Notes: generated from the letters alone by a model not told the origin. Shown: positions 40,365-49,507, numbered from the stretch's first letter. The stretch is 64,000 nucleotides of DNA from an uncultured Eubacteriales bacterium (GCA_934457415.1 CAKSHM010000004.1:1-64000), one strand, 5' to 3'. Translations and numbers: made by a program.

Positions 40365-40982
40365 TTAATTAACTTTAATTTCACTAAGAAGCGACTTTGC
40401 CAAGGCTTTGTAGCCCTCGTCGGTAAAATGAACGCCGTCGTCCTTGCCGAGCTCCTTTATTTCCTCGGCAAAGGAAAAGACGTCGACTGTTTTTAAACCG
40501 TACTTATTCGAAAGTCTTATAACCTCTTTGTTTCTGTTTATTATTTCTTCTTTTCGCTCGGGATTGTTTCTTACAGGCGTTGAAAGAAGCAAATAAAGCG
40601 GAGTGTCCTTAAATTCCGATTTTAAGAATATAATCATTTTTTCATAATGCTGTGCGTATTCTTTTGCGGTTAAATGCCAGCCGTGAAGTCCGTTGTTGAA
40701 AAGCACCGCGTTTCTTTCGCCCTCCTGAGCGGCAAAAAGGCGGATACTGTCAAAATAAAACGGATTGTCAATAGCCTTAGAGGTTCCGAAACCGTCAAGC
40801 AGGATTTCTCCGTTAGACGCGTCGGTCGCAAATCTCCTTATTCCGCAGGAAATCGAATCGCCGATATAAAGAACCCTCTTTTTGCCCTTTTCGGTTATTC
40901 TTTCAAGCCATGTATTATCCCATTCGTAGGTCTCAAGCGGAGAGACAATGCTCTCCGCCTGATAAGTAAATTCGCTTTTCAT
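40365..40982 (-). CDS. SGNH/GDSL-family hydrolase
   Basis: A 205-residue esterase-type protein: block I VLYIGDSISCGI (nucleophile Ser in GDS), block III-like FNNGLHGWHL, and block V DGVHFTDEGY with the catalytic Asp-His pair. No signal peptide, so it acts inside the cell. It overlaps the fucI end by one base and precedes fucU, a position where fuculokinase often lies in other bacteria. It may deacetylate imported fucosylated or acetylated sugars; this is an inference from context. Confidence 0.85.
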   Translation of the reverse strand: MKSEFTYQAESIVSPLETYEWDNTWLERITEKGKKRVLYIGDSISCGIRRFATDASNGEILLDGFGTSKAIDNPFYFDSIRLFAAQEGERNAVLFNNGLHGWHLTAKEYAQHYEKMIIFLKSEFKDTPLYLLLSTPVRNNPERKEEIINRNKEVIRLSNKYGLKTVDVFSFAEEIKELGKDDGVHFTDEGYKALAKSLLSEIKVN

Positions 40983-42778
40983 TATTTTTTAAACTGAGCG
41001 CCGTAGTTTGCGCAGGCTCTGAAATCAGCGCCCTCTTTATCCATACCGAAAGCGTTCCATGCAGAGGGTCTGAAAATATCCTCTTCGGGAACATTGTGCA
41101 TGCAAACCGGAATTCTTAAAATCGAGCAGAGTGTAATAAGGTCCGCACCGATATGTCCGTAAGAAATTGCGCCGTGATTTGCGCCCCAGTTGTTCATAAC
41201 ATCATAAGCAGACTTGAACGCGCCCTCGCCTGTAACACGGGGAGTAAACCAAGTGCAGGGCCAAGTATAGTCGGTACGTTTCCAAAGAGTATCGGAAACC
41301 TCTGCAGGGAGATCTACGGTCCAGCCCTCAACTATCTGAAGCACAGGACCTAAGCCCTTAACAAGGTTAAGTCTTATCATTGTAGCAGGCATTTCAGCCT
41401 TTGTTTCAAAGCGAGAAGAGAATCCGCCGCCTCTGAAATAGCCTAAATCGGCATAGTTCCAAGTGGTGTTTTCCATAATAGCTTTTTGGTCTGACTCTGT
41501 TACATCATACCACGGTTTCATAACGGCATTGCCGTTTTCGTCCTTTGCGGCTCCGCTTGCGTCAAGGCAGCAGGCGCCTGAATTTATAAGGTGGATAAAT
41601 CCGTCGGCTTCCTTAGCGTGACCCTCAAGGTCATAGCCTGTTACCTTCTTTACGGACTTGCTGTTCCAGCAGGTTCTGACATCGGCGAACATCTGCGCGC
41701 GGTTGGTAAGTAATTTCATAAACAGCATTCCGAGACCGTTTAAAACATCGTTTTCGGTAGCTAATACATACGGTTCTCTTGCGCCGTTCCAGTCAAATGA
41801 GGTGTTAAGCAACGCCTCGGGGAAATCGCAGTTCGGATAGAAATCGGTCCACTGCCTCTGACCCTGGAAGCCTGCGGCGATTGCGTTATGACCGACAGCC
41901 TCTTCCTCACAGCCCTTAGGAAGATTTTTATTACCGTTCATAAGATCCTTGATTATTACGCACATCTTAACGGTGAATTCCCAGTCTTCCTTCTTCTGCT
42001 CATCTGTTCTTTGCAGATTTTCGGGGTTTTTATCAAAGCCCATTTTACAATACTTCTTTGACCATTCAAGAGCTTTCTGATATTCCTTTTCATCATAAAT
42101 GACCTCGGTCATTCGGCGGATGATTTCAACTTCGTCCACCGATTCAACACGCATACCGAGGTAATCCTCGATAAAGTGGGGATCAATTATAGAACCGCCG
42201 ATACCCATTGTTATAGAGCCTATCTGTAAATAGGATTTACCGCGCATTGTTGCGGCGGCAACCGCCGCTCTGCCGAAACGGAGCAGTTTTTCTTTAACAT
42301 CTGCGGGGATTTCGGTATCGTCCGCGTCGCAGACATCGTGACCGTAAATTCCGAATGCGGGCAGACCCTTTTGAGCGTGTGTCGCAAGAACGCTTGCAAG
42401 GTACACGGCTCCCGGCCTTTCAGTACCGTTAAAGCCCCAAACGGCCTTAATTGTGTCCTTTTCCATATCCATGGTCTCAGCGCCGTAGCACCAGCAGGGG
42501 GTAACGGTAAGAGTTATATCAACGCCTGCCTTGCGGAATTTATCCGCACAGGCGGCTGCCTCCGCAACTCTTCCGATAGTGGTATCTGCGATAACTACCT
42601 TTACCGGCTCACCGTTTGAATACTTAAGATTTTCGGTGAACAGCTTTGCTGCGGATTTTGCCATGTTCATAGTCTGTTCTTCCAAAGACTCGCGAACACC
42701 CAATACTCCGCGGCGTCCGTCAATCGTGGGACGGATACCGATAACCGGATAATCCTGTACATACCTGTTTTCTGACAT
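40982..42778 (-). CDS. fucI: L-fucose isomerase
   Basis: A 598-residue Mn-dependent isomerase converting L-fucose to L-fuculose, also active on D-arabinose. It begins MSENRYVQDYPVIGIRPTIDGRRGGVRE-like and contains the conserved GFQGQRQWTDFYPN and metal-ligand regions, ending with GADLITLCSILRIPVCMHN. ATG 42778 with GGAGG at about 9 bases is chosen over an upstream in-frame ATG at 42841. First gene of the fuc transcript and divergent from the AraC regulator, with a palindrome between. Confidence 0.96.
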   Translation of the reverse strand: MSENRYVQDYPVIGIRPTIDGRRGVLGVRESLEEQTMNMAKSAAKLFTENLKYSNGEPVKVVIADTTIGRVAEAAACADKFRKAGVDITLTVTPCWCYGAETMDMEKDTIKAVWGFNGTERPGAVYLASVLATHAQKGLPAFGIYGHDVCDADDTEIPADVKEKLLRFGRAAVAAATMRGKSYLQIGSITMGIGGSIIDPHFIEDYLGMRVESVDEVEIIRRMTEVIYDEKEYQKALEWSKKYCKMGFDKNPENLQRTDEQKKEDWEFTVKMCVIIKDLMNGNKNLPKGCEEEAVGHNAIAAGFQGQRQWTDFYPNCDFPEALLNTSFDWNGAREPYVLATENDVLNGLGMLFMKLLTNRAQMFADVRTCWNSKSVKKVTGYDLEGHAKEADGFIHLINSGACCLDASGAAKDENGNAVMKPWYDVTESDQKAIMENTTWNYADLGYFRGGGFSSRFETKAEMPATMIRLNLVKGLGPVLQIVEGWTVDLPAEVSDTLWKRTDYTWPCTWFTPRVTGEGAFKSAYDVMNNWGANHGAISYGHIGADLITLCSILRIPVCMHNVPEEDIFRPSAWNAFGMDKEGADFRACANYGAQFKK

Positions 42779-42817
42779 TTTACATTCCTCCAAATTTCTG
42801 TTGTATATTTTATAAAA

Positions 42818-42841
42818 ATGTTTTAAAATAGAATAAAACAT
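42818..42841. promoter_or_regulatory. Palindrome in the fucI/AraC divergent region
   Basis: ATGTTTTA, 8 bases, TAAAACAT: a perfect 8+8 inverted repeat midway between the two divergent genes, overlapping the expected promoters. It is a candidate operator. Confidence 0.5.
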
Positions 42842-42858
42842 CGGTTGGCGGTGAAAAT

Positions 42859-43719
42859 ATGAAATATCTTGATTACAGCGAAAAGAAAAAGCACGGCAAG
42901 CCCGACTTCCCTATTCAGTACTACTATGTAGACAAAAATCATGAGCAGTATGTCATGCCGCTGCACTGGCACAGAGAGCTTGAACTGATAAGGGTTAAAA
43001 AAGGAACGCTTGAAATTTATCTTAACAATGTTCCTTATTTTATAAACGCGCATGAGCATATCGTAATTCAGGGGGGAATGCTCCACAGGGGAGTTCCTCA
43101 TGACTGCGTTTACGAATGCGTTGTTTTAGACCTTTTTATGCTCTGCCGTCATAAAAACGATATAGCCGATTCCTACATAATGCCGGTTATAAACCGAAAA
43201 TCGGTTATAAATCCGACAGTAGGCGAAAATTATGAATTAAAAACTGCTATCGACTGCCTGTTTTCAGAGCTAAGCTCTCCTAAAAAAAGCTTTGAGCTGG
43301 GAATTTATTCTTTGCTTTACAGAATTTTTTATCTGCTTTACCGAGACGGAATGGTAACCGAGGCGGCAAAGGAAACGCGAACTGAAAAGCAGAACAGAGC
43401 GGTGAGCAAAATGCTTGACTTTGCGCAGAATAATTATTCCGAAAATGTCACTCTTTCTCAGCTGGCGGAAGTCGGTTCCTTAAGCGAAAAATACCTTTGC
43501 AGGCTTTTTAAGGATTACACCAATATGACGCCGATTGAGTATATCAACAATCTTCGGATCGAAAACGCATGCCACCTTATGATTCACTCAAATCTTTCGG
43601 TGACCGAATCGGCGCTCGAAAGCGGCTTTAACGATTTAAGCTATTTTACGAGATTATTCAAGCGGTACAAGGGCGTGACCCCAAGTGTTTATAAAAAATC
43701 CCACAATGAAAAAATTTAG
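42859..43719 (+). CDS. AraC-family transcriptional regulator
   Basis: A 286-residue activator: an N-terminal cupin ligand domain (VMPLHWHRELELIRVKKGTLEIYLNN) and a C-terminal AraC double helix-turn-helix (NYSENVTLSQLAEVGSLSEKYLCRLFKDYTNMTP; SGFNDLSYFTRLFKRYKGVTPSVYKKS). It is divergent from fucI and probably controls the fuc operon and perhaps other glycan genes. The inducer is likely a sugar, inferred from neighbours only. Confidence 0.93.
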   Translation: MKYLDYSEKKKHGKPDFPIQYYYVDKNHEQYVMPLHWHRELELIRVKKGTLEIYLNNVPYFINAHEHIVIQGGMLHRGVPHDCVYECVVLDLFMLCRHKNDIADSYIMPVINRKSVINPTVGENYELKTAIDCLFSELSSPKKSFELGIYSLLYRIFYLLYRDGMVTEAAKETRTEKQNRAVSKMLDFAQNNYSENVTLSQLAEVGSLSEKYLCRLFKDYTNMTPIEYINNLRIENACHLMIHSNLSVTESALESGFNDLSYFTRLFKRYKGVTPSVYKKSHNEKI

Positions 43720-43773
43720 TCTCTATTGATATTATAGTTTAAAGCTTTAACTGTTGCTTTGTTAAAAGTTATA

Positions 43774-43793
43774 TTTATTATGACAATATTCAC
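43774..43793. promoter_or_regulatory. Conserved 20-bp motif, copy 1
   Basis: TTTATTATGACAATATTCAC; 18 of 20 bases match 54283-54302. It lies just after the AraC gene. It could be an AraC-type binding site left from a lost gene. Confidence 0.4.
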
Positions 43794-43899
43794 TTTTACT
43801 TATGATGTATCAAAAAACTGCCCGTGTGAAAAAATTTTTATTATAAATGCTTGGTTTATATGCAAACATTCGCCTAAAATCTTAAATCTAAAAAAATAC

Positions 43900-44158
43900 C
43901 CCACTTGCTAGATAATAGACACTAGATGGTAGATGCTAGAAAATACCCCTCAGTCACCTTACGGTGCCAGCTCCCCTCTGTATTGACATTCGTCAATAAG
44001 AAGGGAGCCTTTTCTTTAGTCTCAGCACAAACCCAAGCCTCCACTTCAGTTGGAAGGGGAGGTGGATTTGCCAAAGGCAAAGACGGAAGGGTTTGGTTAT
44101 ATCAAGTGCCGATAGGCACACATTGGTCTAATGTCTAATGTCTAATATCTAATATCTA
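43900..44158. repeat. Non-coding repeat region after the AraC gene
   Basis: The whole 43720-44173 interval has no supported gene. It holds a segment CTCAGTCACCTTACGGTGCC...GGGAGCC with internal inverted repeats (CTCCCCTTC-like arms), resembling dispersed elements of gut Clostridia, and ends in a short tandem array TCTAATG/TCTAATA repeated four times (44127-44158). A short frame across 43926-44138 is repeat-encoded and not believed. Confidence 0.55.
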
Positions 44159-44173
44159 AAAAAAGAGAACCCT

Positions 44174-44824
44174 TCAGGAGTTCTCTTCTTTGGTTTCTTT
44201 TATTCTTTTTTTCGTTTTGTTCTTTGAAAACTCTGATTTTATCGCACCGACCAAGTCCTTAAAGCTTATCTTATACTTTTTCATAAAGAAAAGCATTGCT
44301 CCGACAAGAAGAACTATAATAACGGCGATTATAATAAGCGGAATGCTTATATTGCTGATTTTTCTGACATTATCCGACATAGAATAGTTAATATCATAAG
44401 GGATATCATTCATTTCCACCGTATTGTCATAATAATCGTTCACGGTGACCTTTATATCGTCCACAGCGGCATTTTCATTAAGCTTTTTAAAAGACGCAGT
44501 CATTATAACATCGGAAATTTCTGTCTTTTCCGTGGTATCCCAAAGAACTCTCACATAACCCTTCTGCGCGGTTATCATACCTTTTTTCAGTCCGCACTTT
44601 TCGGAATTTTTAACAAGCTCCCAATCGCTTGAATTATAGGAGACAGAAATATCAATGCCGCCTATTTCCTTAACGGTGTCGGTAGAAACGCTGATATTTA
44701 CTTCTTTTTTTGACGGGTCGGAATACAGCACCGAAAACACTGTACCGGAAGCGCTGACATTGAGCGCAAAAATCATAACTGTAAAAACTATGGCCGTCAA
44801 ACCTTTAAAAATTTTATTCCGCAT
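44174..44824 (-). CDS. Membrane-anchored cohesin-like protein
   Basis: A 216-residue surface protein: signal peptide (MRNKIFKGLTAIVFTVMIFALNVSA), a ~110-residue domain with the cohesin pattern (VNISVSTDTVKEIGGIDISVSYN...KGYVRVLWDTTEKTEISDVIMTASFKKL), then one transmembrane helix (about 160-182) and a basic cytoplasmic tail. Cohesins bind dockerins; single cohesin-type domains on membrane anchors occur in ruminococci. The fold call rests on pattern only. The start overlaps the preceding gene by 11 bases. Confidence 0.65.
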   Translation of the reverse strand: MRNKIFKGLTAIVFTVMIFALNVSASGTVFSVLYSDPSKKEVNISVSTDTVKEIGGIDISVSYNSSDWELVKNSEKCGLKKGMITAQKGYVRVLWDTTEKTEISDVIMTASFKKLNENAAVDDIKVTVNDYYDNTVEMNDIPYDINYSMSDNVRKISNISIPLIIIAVIIVLLVGAMLFFMKKYKISFKDLVGAIKSEFSKNKTKKRIKETKEENS

Positions 44825-45671
44825 TTGTCACATCCGCCTTAGGAACAGTTATTTTTTCATCATAATAAGTGAATTCATAATTCTGCTTTGCCTTAAATGA
44901 GGTCACCGTTCCGATTTCTGAGCCCGCAGCAGAATAATTAAACACATATTCGGTCTCGATCTTTTTAAGCTTACCCTTTTCGATATATAGTTTTATATCA
45001 TATTCGCTGTAATAATCCTTGTTTTTTATTCCGAGCAAATCATAAAAAAGAGTGCTGTCTTGTTTTTTCGGAATATAATAACCGTTCTTTTTCTTAAGCT
45101 CGGAGGATTTTACCTTGTCCAGCACCGAGAAATCAAAAGAAGGAGCAAGATTATAATTATCCGCGCTTACTTCGGTCCACTTGCCGTTATCGGCATTTAT
45201 GCCGTAAAAATCATCATAATACATTACATAGTTTTTATTGCTGCGCGAATAATAGTAGCATTTGCCGCTGAGCCCCTCCTCATAATAAACATTGCCGTCC
45301 TTTTTCATTACGCTGATTTCCTCGGGCTCGGTTGAAGAAACCGAGGGAGAGGCAGACTGATTGCCTGTATCCGAATCGTAAATGCCGGTCTGCGTGCTTT
45401 CGGTGTAATCGCTCGTATATGAAGAATCGTCCGAAAGATTTTCAAGCGACTGTGTTACTTTTACCTGCACTCTTTCATAGTTTTTCGACTTAGAGTCAAG
45501 CGCGGTGCCCACCCTGTCGGAATTAACGCTGACAGCGAGAATTACGGCAGCTATCAGGACAAGGGCTGCTCCAGAGGCGTAAAGAATGAGCTTTCCCCTT
45601 TTTGAGGCCCGGAGAGCCTGAAAAAGCAAAGGAATACTTTTTAAATATTTAAAGAATTTTATTTTAGGCAT
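44814..45671 (-). CDS. Membrane-anchored extracellular protein of unknown function
   Basis: A 285-residue protein with one N-terminal transmembrane helix (about 27-50), a Ser/Thr/Asp-rich linker (80-120), and a Tyr/Lys-rich extracellular domain (KCYYYSRSNKNYVMYYDDFYGI). Start ATG 45671 has GGAGG about 9 bases upstream; an in-frame ATG at 45686 is badly spaced. It overlaps the cohesin-like gene, so the two surface proteins are probably made together. Family not recognised. Confidence 0.7.
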   Translation of the reverse strand: MPKIKFFKYLKSIPLLFQALRASKRGKLILYASGAALVLIAAVILAVSVNSDRVGTALDSKSKNYERVQVKVTQSLENLSDDSSYTSDYTESTQTGIYDSDTGNQSASPSVSSTEPEEISVMKKDGNVYYEEGLSGKCYYYSRSNKNYVMYYDDFYGINADNGKWTEVSADNYNLAPSFDFSVLDKVKSSELKKKNGYYIPKKQDSTLFYDLLGIKNKDYYSEYDIKLYIEKGKLKKIETEYVFNYSAAGSEIGTVTSFKAKQNYEFTYYDEKITVPKADVTNAE

Positions 45672-45725
45672 ATAATTTACCTCCATACGGTATTATTATC
45701 ACATGTTTCCGCAAAAATTTCTATG

Positions 45726-45753
45726 TTGATTTTGTTAACATTTATGATATACT
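45726..45753 (+). promoter_or_regulatory. Promoter of the amidohydrolase gene
   Basis: TTGATT (45726-45731), 16-base spacer, TATACT (45748-45753). Confidence 0.7.
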
Positions 45754-45777
45754 GAAATACGAAAGAGAGGCTTAAAT

Positions 45778-46530
45778 ATGATTATAGATATTCACGCGCA
45801 CATAGGCATTGTAAAAGGGAAATTCAATATGCCGCCCGAATTTCAGCTTGAGGGCATGAAAAAATATAATATTGATTATGCGCTTATCTCAAATATAGCC
45901 TGCGGCTACGGAGACTTTGAGCTTGAGGGAAATATTGAGGCTGTAAAAACCGCAAGAGAACACCAAGCCAAATTAGGTGTTATGTTATGGTGCGCTCCGT
46001 CTGAAATGACCGACATAAAGGCTTTCGAAAAGCTTTATACCGATAACAAGGATATTATAAAAGGACTTAAAATCCACCCTGATATTTCGGGAATAAGAGC
46101 CGACAGCGAGGCTTTTTATCCCTATTTATCCTTAGCCGGAAAATATTCTCTTCCAGTACTTTTTCATACTCAGGACACCGATTTTTCAAAAGTAAGCTAT
46201 GTTTTAAATGCCTCGGAATTATTCCCCGATGTTAAAATGATTTTAGGACACATGTCGCTTACAAGCGATAACACCGAGGCATTAGAGGCGGTAAAAAACC
46301 ATAAAAATATTTATGCCGACACCGCATGGGTAAAATCCGATATTATCGAAAGGGCGAAAAATTCATGCGCCGAGGATAAAATAATGTTCGGTACCGACAG
46401 CCCGATAGGCGGTCCGGATACCTACGGGGACCGCAAATATTACCCCGAATACTATAAAAAAACAGGAGCCACGGCCGAAAAGGTTATGTATAAAAACGCA
46501 GTAAAGCTTTTCGGCCTTGAATTACCGTAA
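45778..46530 (+). CDS. Amidohydrolase-family metal-dependent hydrolase
   Basis: A 250-residue TIM-barrel hydrolase of the amidohydrolase-2 type: MIIDIHAHIG supplies the HxH metal pair, KGLKIHPDISG a later ligand region, FHTQDTD and ILGHMSLTSD the barrel histidines, and MFGTDSPIGGPD the catalytic Asp. Members hydrolyse or decarboxylate small ring compounds; the substrate is unknown. It is alone on its strand within the glycan locus. Confidence 0.85.
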   Translation: MIIDIHAHIGIVKGKFNMPPEFQLEGMKKYNIDYALISNIACGYGDFELEGNIEAVKTAREHQAKLGVMLWCAPSEMTDIKAFEKLYTDNKDIIKGLKIHPDISGIRADSEAFYPYLSLAGKYSLPVLFHTQDTDFSKVSYVLNASELFPDVKMILGHMSLTSDNTEALEAVKNHKNIYADTAWVKSDIIERAKNSCAEDKIMFGTDSPIGGPDTYGDRKYYPEYYKKTGATAEKVMYKNAVKLFGLELP

Positions 46531-46617
46531 CAAAACCCGGTATTAAAAACAAGTCTTAATTCTAAAAGGTCAGATAACGAAATTTAGCTTTCAGACACAG
46601 GACATTTGAAAAAATTT

Positions 46618-47265
46618 TCAGCTAAGCTTTGCAATATCAAATGTGTTAAGACCGGCAGCCTTATAGGTGGCGTTCGAATTTTCGACCGCTTTTCCGAGAC
46701 CCAAAACATCCATTCCGCCCGCAAGCGCCGCCTCAACGCCCGCTTCGGCGTCCTCAACGACCATACAGTCGGCAGGGTTTATTCCGACAAGCTTTGCCGC
46801 AAGCAAAAATACCTCGGGGTCGGGCTTGCTCTTTGTAATCTGATTGCCGTCGGCAACCGCATCAAAATAAGTATCAAGTCCTATTCCCTTAAGAATTGCA
46901 GGTGTGTTTTTGCTTGAAGAGCCTATGGCAAGCTTAACGCCCTGCGCTCTTAATTTTTCGCAAAAATCCATAACTCCCGGAAGAACATCGGCAGGAGTTA
47001 AATCCTTGATATACTCGCGGTAGAAACTATTTTTTCTTTCTGCCATTTCAGCCTTTTCCTCGGCGGTATAAGCCTTATTTGCCTTTTCAAGCACGATTTC
47101 AAGGCTTTCCATTCGGCTGACGCCTCTGAGTCTCTGATTTATTTCACGGTCGAAATAAATACCCTCCTCATCGGCAAGCTTTTTCCAGCCCTTGTAATGG
47201 CATTCGTCGGTGCAGACTATTACACCGTCAAGATCAAAGATAACTGCTTTATATTTCAACTTCAA
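46618..47265 (-). CDS. pgmB: Beta-phosphoglucomutase
   Basis: A 215-residue HAD-superfamily enzyme converting beta-glucose-1-phosphate to glucose-6-phosphate. Motif I FDLDGVIVCTD provides the nucleophile and acid Asp pair; LRGVSRMESLEIVL is the substrate-cap motif of PgmB; GSSSKNTPAILK motif II; KSKPDPEVFLLAAKLV and VVEDAEAGVEAA motifs III/IV. TTG start inside the GH65 gene (17-base overlap), so the phosphorylase product goes directly to this mutase. Confidence 0.93.
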   Translation of the reverse strand: MKLKYKAVIFDLDGVIVCTDECHYKGWKKLADEEGIYFDREINQRLRGVSRMESLEIVLEKANKAYTAEEKAEMAERKNSFYREYIKDLTPADVLPGVMDFCEKLRAQGVKLAIGSSSKNTPAILKGIGLDTYFDAVADGNQITKSKPDPEVFLLAAKLVGINPADCMVVEDAEAGVEAALAGGMDVLGLGKAVENSNATYKAAGLNTFDIAKLS

Positions 47266-49483
47266 CGCCTTCTTTTCCTACATTATAAACTTTTCCGCAG
47301 ATATTTATCGGCTCTGCGCCGCCGTCAAGAACGAATTTCGCTCTGGAGTTTCTTATATCGACCGTAAGCACTTTTTCCCTGTAGAGAATTTTGAACTGAT
47401 AGCCTTTCCACTTTTCGGGCAGAGTGGGCTTAAAGAAGAGCATATCGTCGTCCGTTCTCATTCCGCCGAAGCCGTAAACGATATTCATCCAAGCGGCGGC
47501 GGCAGAGGTAACGTGAAGTCCCTGATGAGTGTTGCGGTTATAATCGTCAAGGTCAAGACGGCTTGCGTATTTAGCGTATTCATAAGCCTGATCCGCTTTT
47601 CCGATTTCAGCCGCGATAATCGAGTGAATCGACGGCGAAAGGGAGCTTTCATGGAAGCAGCGAGCCTCATAGAAATCATAGTTTGCTTCCTTTTGCTCCA
47701 AGGTGAAATCCTTCGAGAAGAAGAAAAGCATTAAAACCACATCGGGCTGTTTTAACATATTTACTCTGAAAATGCTGTCATAAGCCCAGTATTTATAAAT
47801 AGGAACACGGTCGGGTGAAATGGAATTGACATCAATATGGGGAAGGTCAAAATATCCGTCATGCTGCTCGAAAAGCTTTGTATCGTCATTATAATTGATA
47901 CGCATTTTATCGGCTTTCATCTTCCAGTCCTCAAGCTCGCCGTCCTCTAATGCGGGAATGTTTTCGGGGCAGACTTTTTTCATTTCGTCGATAACGTCAA
48001 GAGTGTAGTCAAACATCTTTTTAACCATATAGTTTGTATAGGTATTGTTGTTGACCATCATGTGGAACTCGTCGGGTCCCATAACGCCGTAAAGTCCGTA
48101 TTCACCGGTAACGGGGCTGAAGCCGCCGCGCGAAGCGAAATAACGGCTTACCTCAACAAGAAGCTTTACGCCGTATTTATAAAGGAATTCCTTATCCTTT
48201 AAATTTGTTACATAATGCCATACCGCATAGGCGACCGCCGCTGTTACATGGATTTCAAGATTTCCGTGCTGCCAAACGCCGCAGCTCTCTGTTCCGTCAA
48301 TTGTAACCATCGGGAAGCATGCGCCTTTTGTATCCTGCTCTACGGCTCTGTCCTGAGCCTGCTTTAAGGTGTTATAGCGGTACATAATAAGATTTTTTGC
48401 CGCCTGAGGGTTATTGAACATATAAAACGGCAGACAGTAGGTTTCGGTATCCCAGAAGGTCCAGCCGGAATATTTTTCGCCGGTAAGACCCTTTGCGCCG
48501 ATATTGAGAGACCCATCCTCGCCGTGGTAGGTCTGATGGAGGCTGAATATGCAGAATCTTACGCCCTGCTGATTTTCCTCGTCCCCGTCAATCACGATAT
48601 CAAGCTTATTCCAGACATTTTCCCAGAATTTTTCATGATCCGCCTTATATCCGTCATAGTCTTTCGCGAAAAGCATATTTGCTTTATCGGCGCTTTTCTT
48701 TAAAAAGTCATTGTCCGAAACGGATTTGTCCTTTTCGGTTATATTGACGCTCAGTCTTTCAAAAACCCTGCTTTCATTCTTTGAAAGCTTAAAGCTGTAC
48801 TCGGCGCAGGATTTCTTTTCCTCCGTAAAATAGCGGTCGGGTGTCATATTAGCCTTGAATTCGGAATAAACGCGCTGTCCGCTCGATTCGGTGCAGGCGG
48901 CAATAACCGCGTCCGCCTTATATACCTCGTGCCAGAAATTGCGGTTTTCCTCCTCGTGAAAGGGTGTGAAATCAGAGCCTGCGGTTATCTTTATTTCGCC
49001 CTCGAAGCCTAAAGACTCAATTTCTATTTTCTGCGCCGCAATTTCGCGAGCAGTCATGGAAATAAATCTTTCGAAGGTGAATTTCAGTCCGTTCCATTTA
49101 AAGGTTCTTGTAACGATTCCGCGCTTCATATCAAGCTCGCGGTAAAAATCCTCAACCTTGCACTTAGCGAGGTCAAGCTCTTCGCCGTTTGCGAAAATTC
49201 TTGTGTATATCCAGTTGTTTGCGTTTATCATAAAGCAGCAGCGCTCGGAAAGTCCCTTGAAATGCTCGAAATAGGTTATCGGCTTTTCTTCCCATACGCC
49301 GTTAAAATAGCTGCCCTTTAAGCTGTCGCCCGAATAGATCTCGTCGAAATATCCTCTTGTTCCCATATATTCGTTTCCGAGAGAAAAAATACTTTCGGAG
49401 ACTCTTCCTCTTTCGGGATTAAATCCTGTTTCGGTGATCTTCCAAGGGTCTACCCCGTAATACTTGATTGCTTCCTTTGCCAT
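47249..49483 (-). CDS. GH65 glycoside phosphorylase (maltose/kojibiose type)
   Basis: A 744-residue inverting phosphorylase: N-terminal beta-sandwich (ESIFSLGNEYMGTRGYFDE), (alpha/alpha)6 barrel with GWTFWDTETYCLPF, and the catalytic acid Glu in VMGPDEFHMMVNNNTYTNYM. It splits an alpha-glucosyl disaccharide with phosphate to beta-glucose-1-phosphate and a sugar. The specificity within GH65 (maltose, kojibiose, nigerose, trehalose) cannot be settled by eye. Overlaps pgmB, which takes its product. Confidence 0.92.
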   Translation of the reverse strand: MAKEAIKYYGVDPWKITETGFNPERGRVSESIFSLGNEYMGTRGYFDEIYSGDSLKGSYFNGVWEEKPITYFEHFKGLSERCCFMINANNWIYTRIFANGEELDLAKCKVEDFYRELDMKRGIVTRTFKWNGLKFTFERFISMTAREIAAQKIEIESLGFEGEIKITAGSDFTPFHEEENRNFWHEVYKADAVIAACTESSGQRVYSEFKANMTPDRYFTEEKKSCAEYSFKLSKNESRVFERLSVNITEKDKSVSDNDFLKKSADKANMLFAKDYDGYKADHEKFWENVWNKLDIVIDGDEENQQGVRFCIFSLHQTYHGEDGSLNIGAKGLTGEKYSGWTFWDTETYCLPFYMFNNPQAAKNLIMYRYNTLKQAQDRAVEQDTKGACFPMVTIDGTESCGVWQHGNLEIHVTAAVAYAVWHYVTNLKDKEFLYKYGVKLLVEVSRYFASRGGFSPVTGEYGLYGVMGPDEFHMMVNNNTYTNYMVKKMFDYTLDVIDEMKKVCPENIPALEDGELEDWKMKADKMRINYNDDTKLFEQHDGYFDLPHIDVNSISPDRVPIYKYWAYDSIFRVNMLKQPDVVLMLFFFSKDFTLEQKEANYDFYEARCFHESSLSPSIHSIIAAEIGKADQAYEYAKYASRLDLDDYNRNTHQGLHVTSAAAAWMNIVYGFGGMRTDDDMLFFKPTLPEKWKGYQFKILYREKVLTVDIRNSRAKFVLDGGAEPINICGKVYNVGKEGVEVEI

Positions 49484-49507
49484 AATTTATCTCCAATCTG
49501 TTTTATT

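Noticed and set aside
40365..40982. Fuculokinase in the fuc operon
   Set aside because: The gene at the usual kinase position has SGNH hydrolase motifs (GDS, DGVHF) and none of the FGGY kinase motifs.
43926..44138. 70-residue plus-strand open frame after the AraC gene
   Set aside because: It is encoded by a dispersed non-coding repeat; no ribosome site and no protein-like composition.
44127..44158. Possible CRISPR array from repeated TCTAATG/TCTAATA
   Set aside because: Units are 7 bases with no spacers and no cas genes nearby; it is a short tandem repeat.
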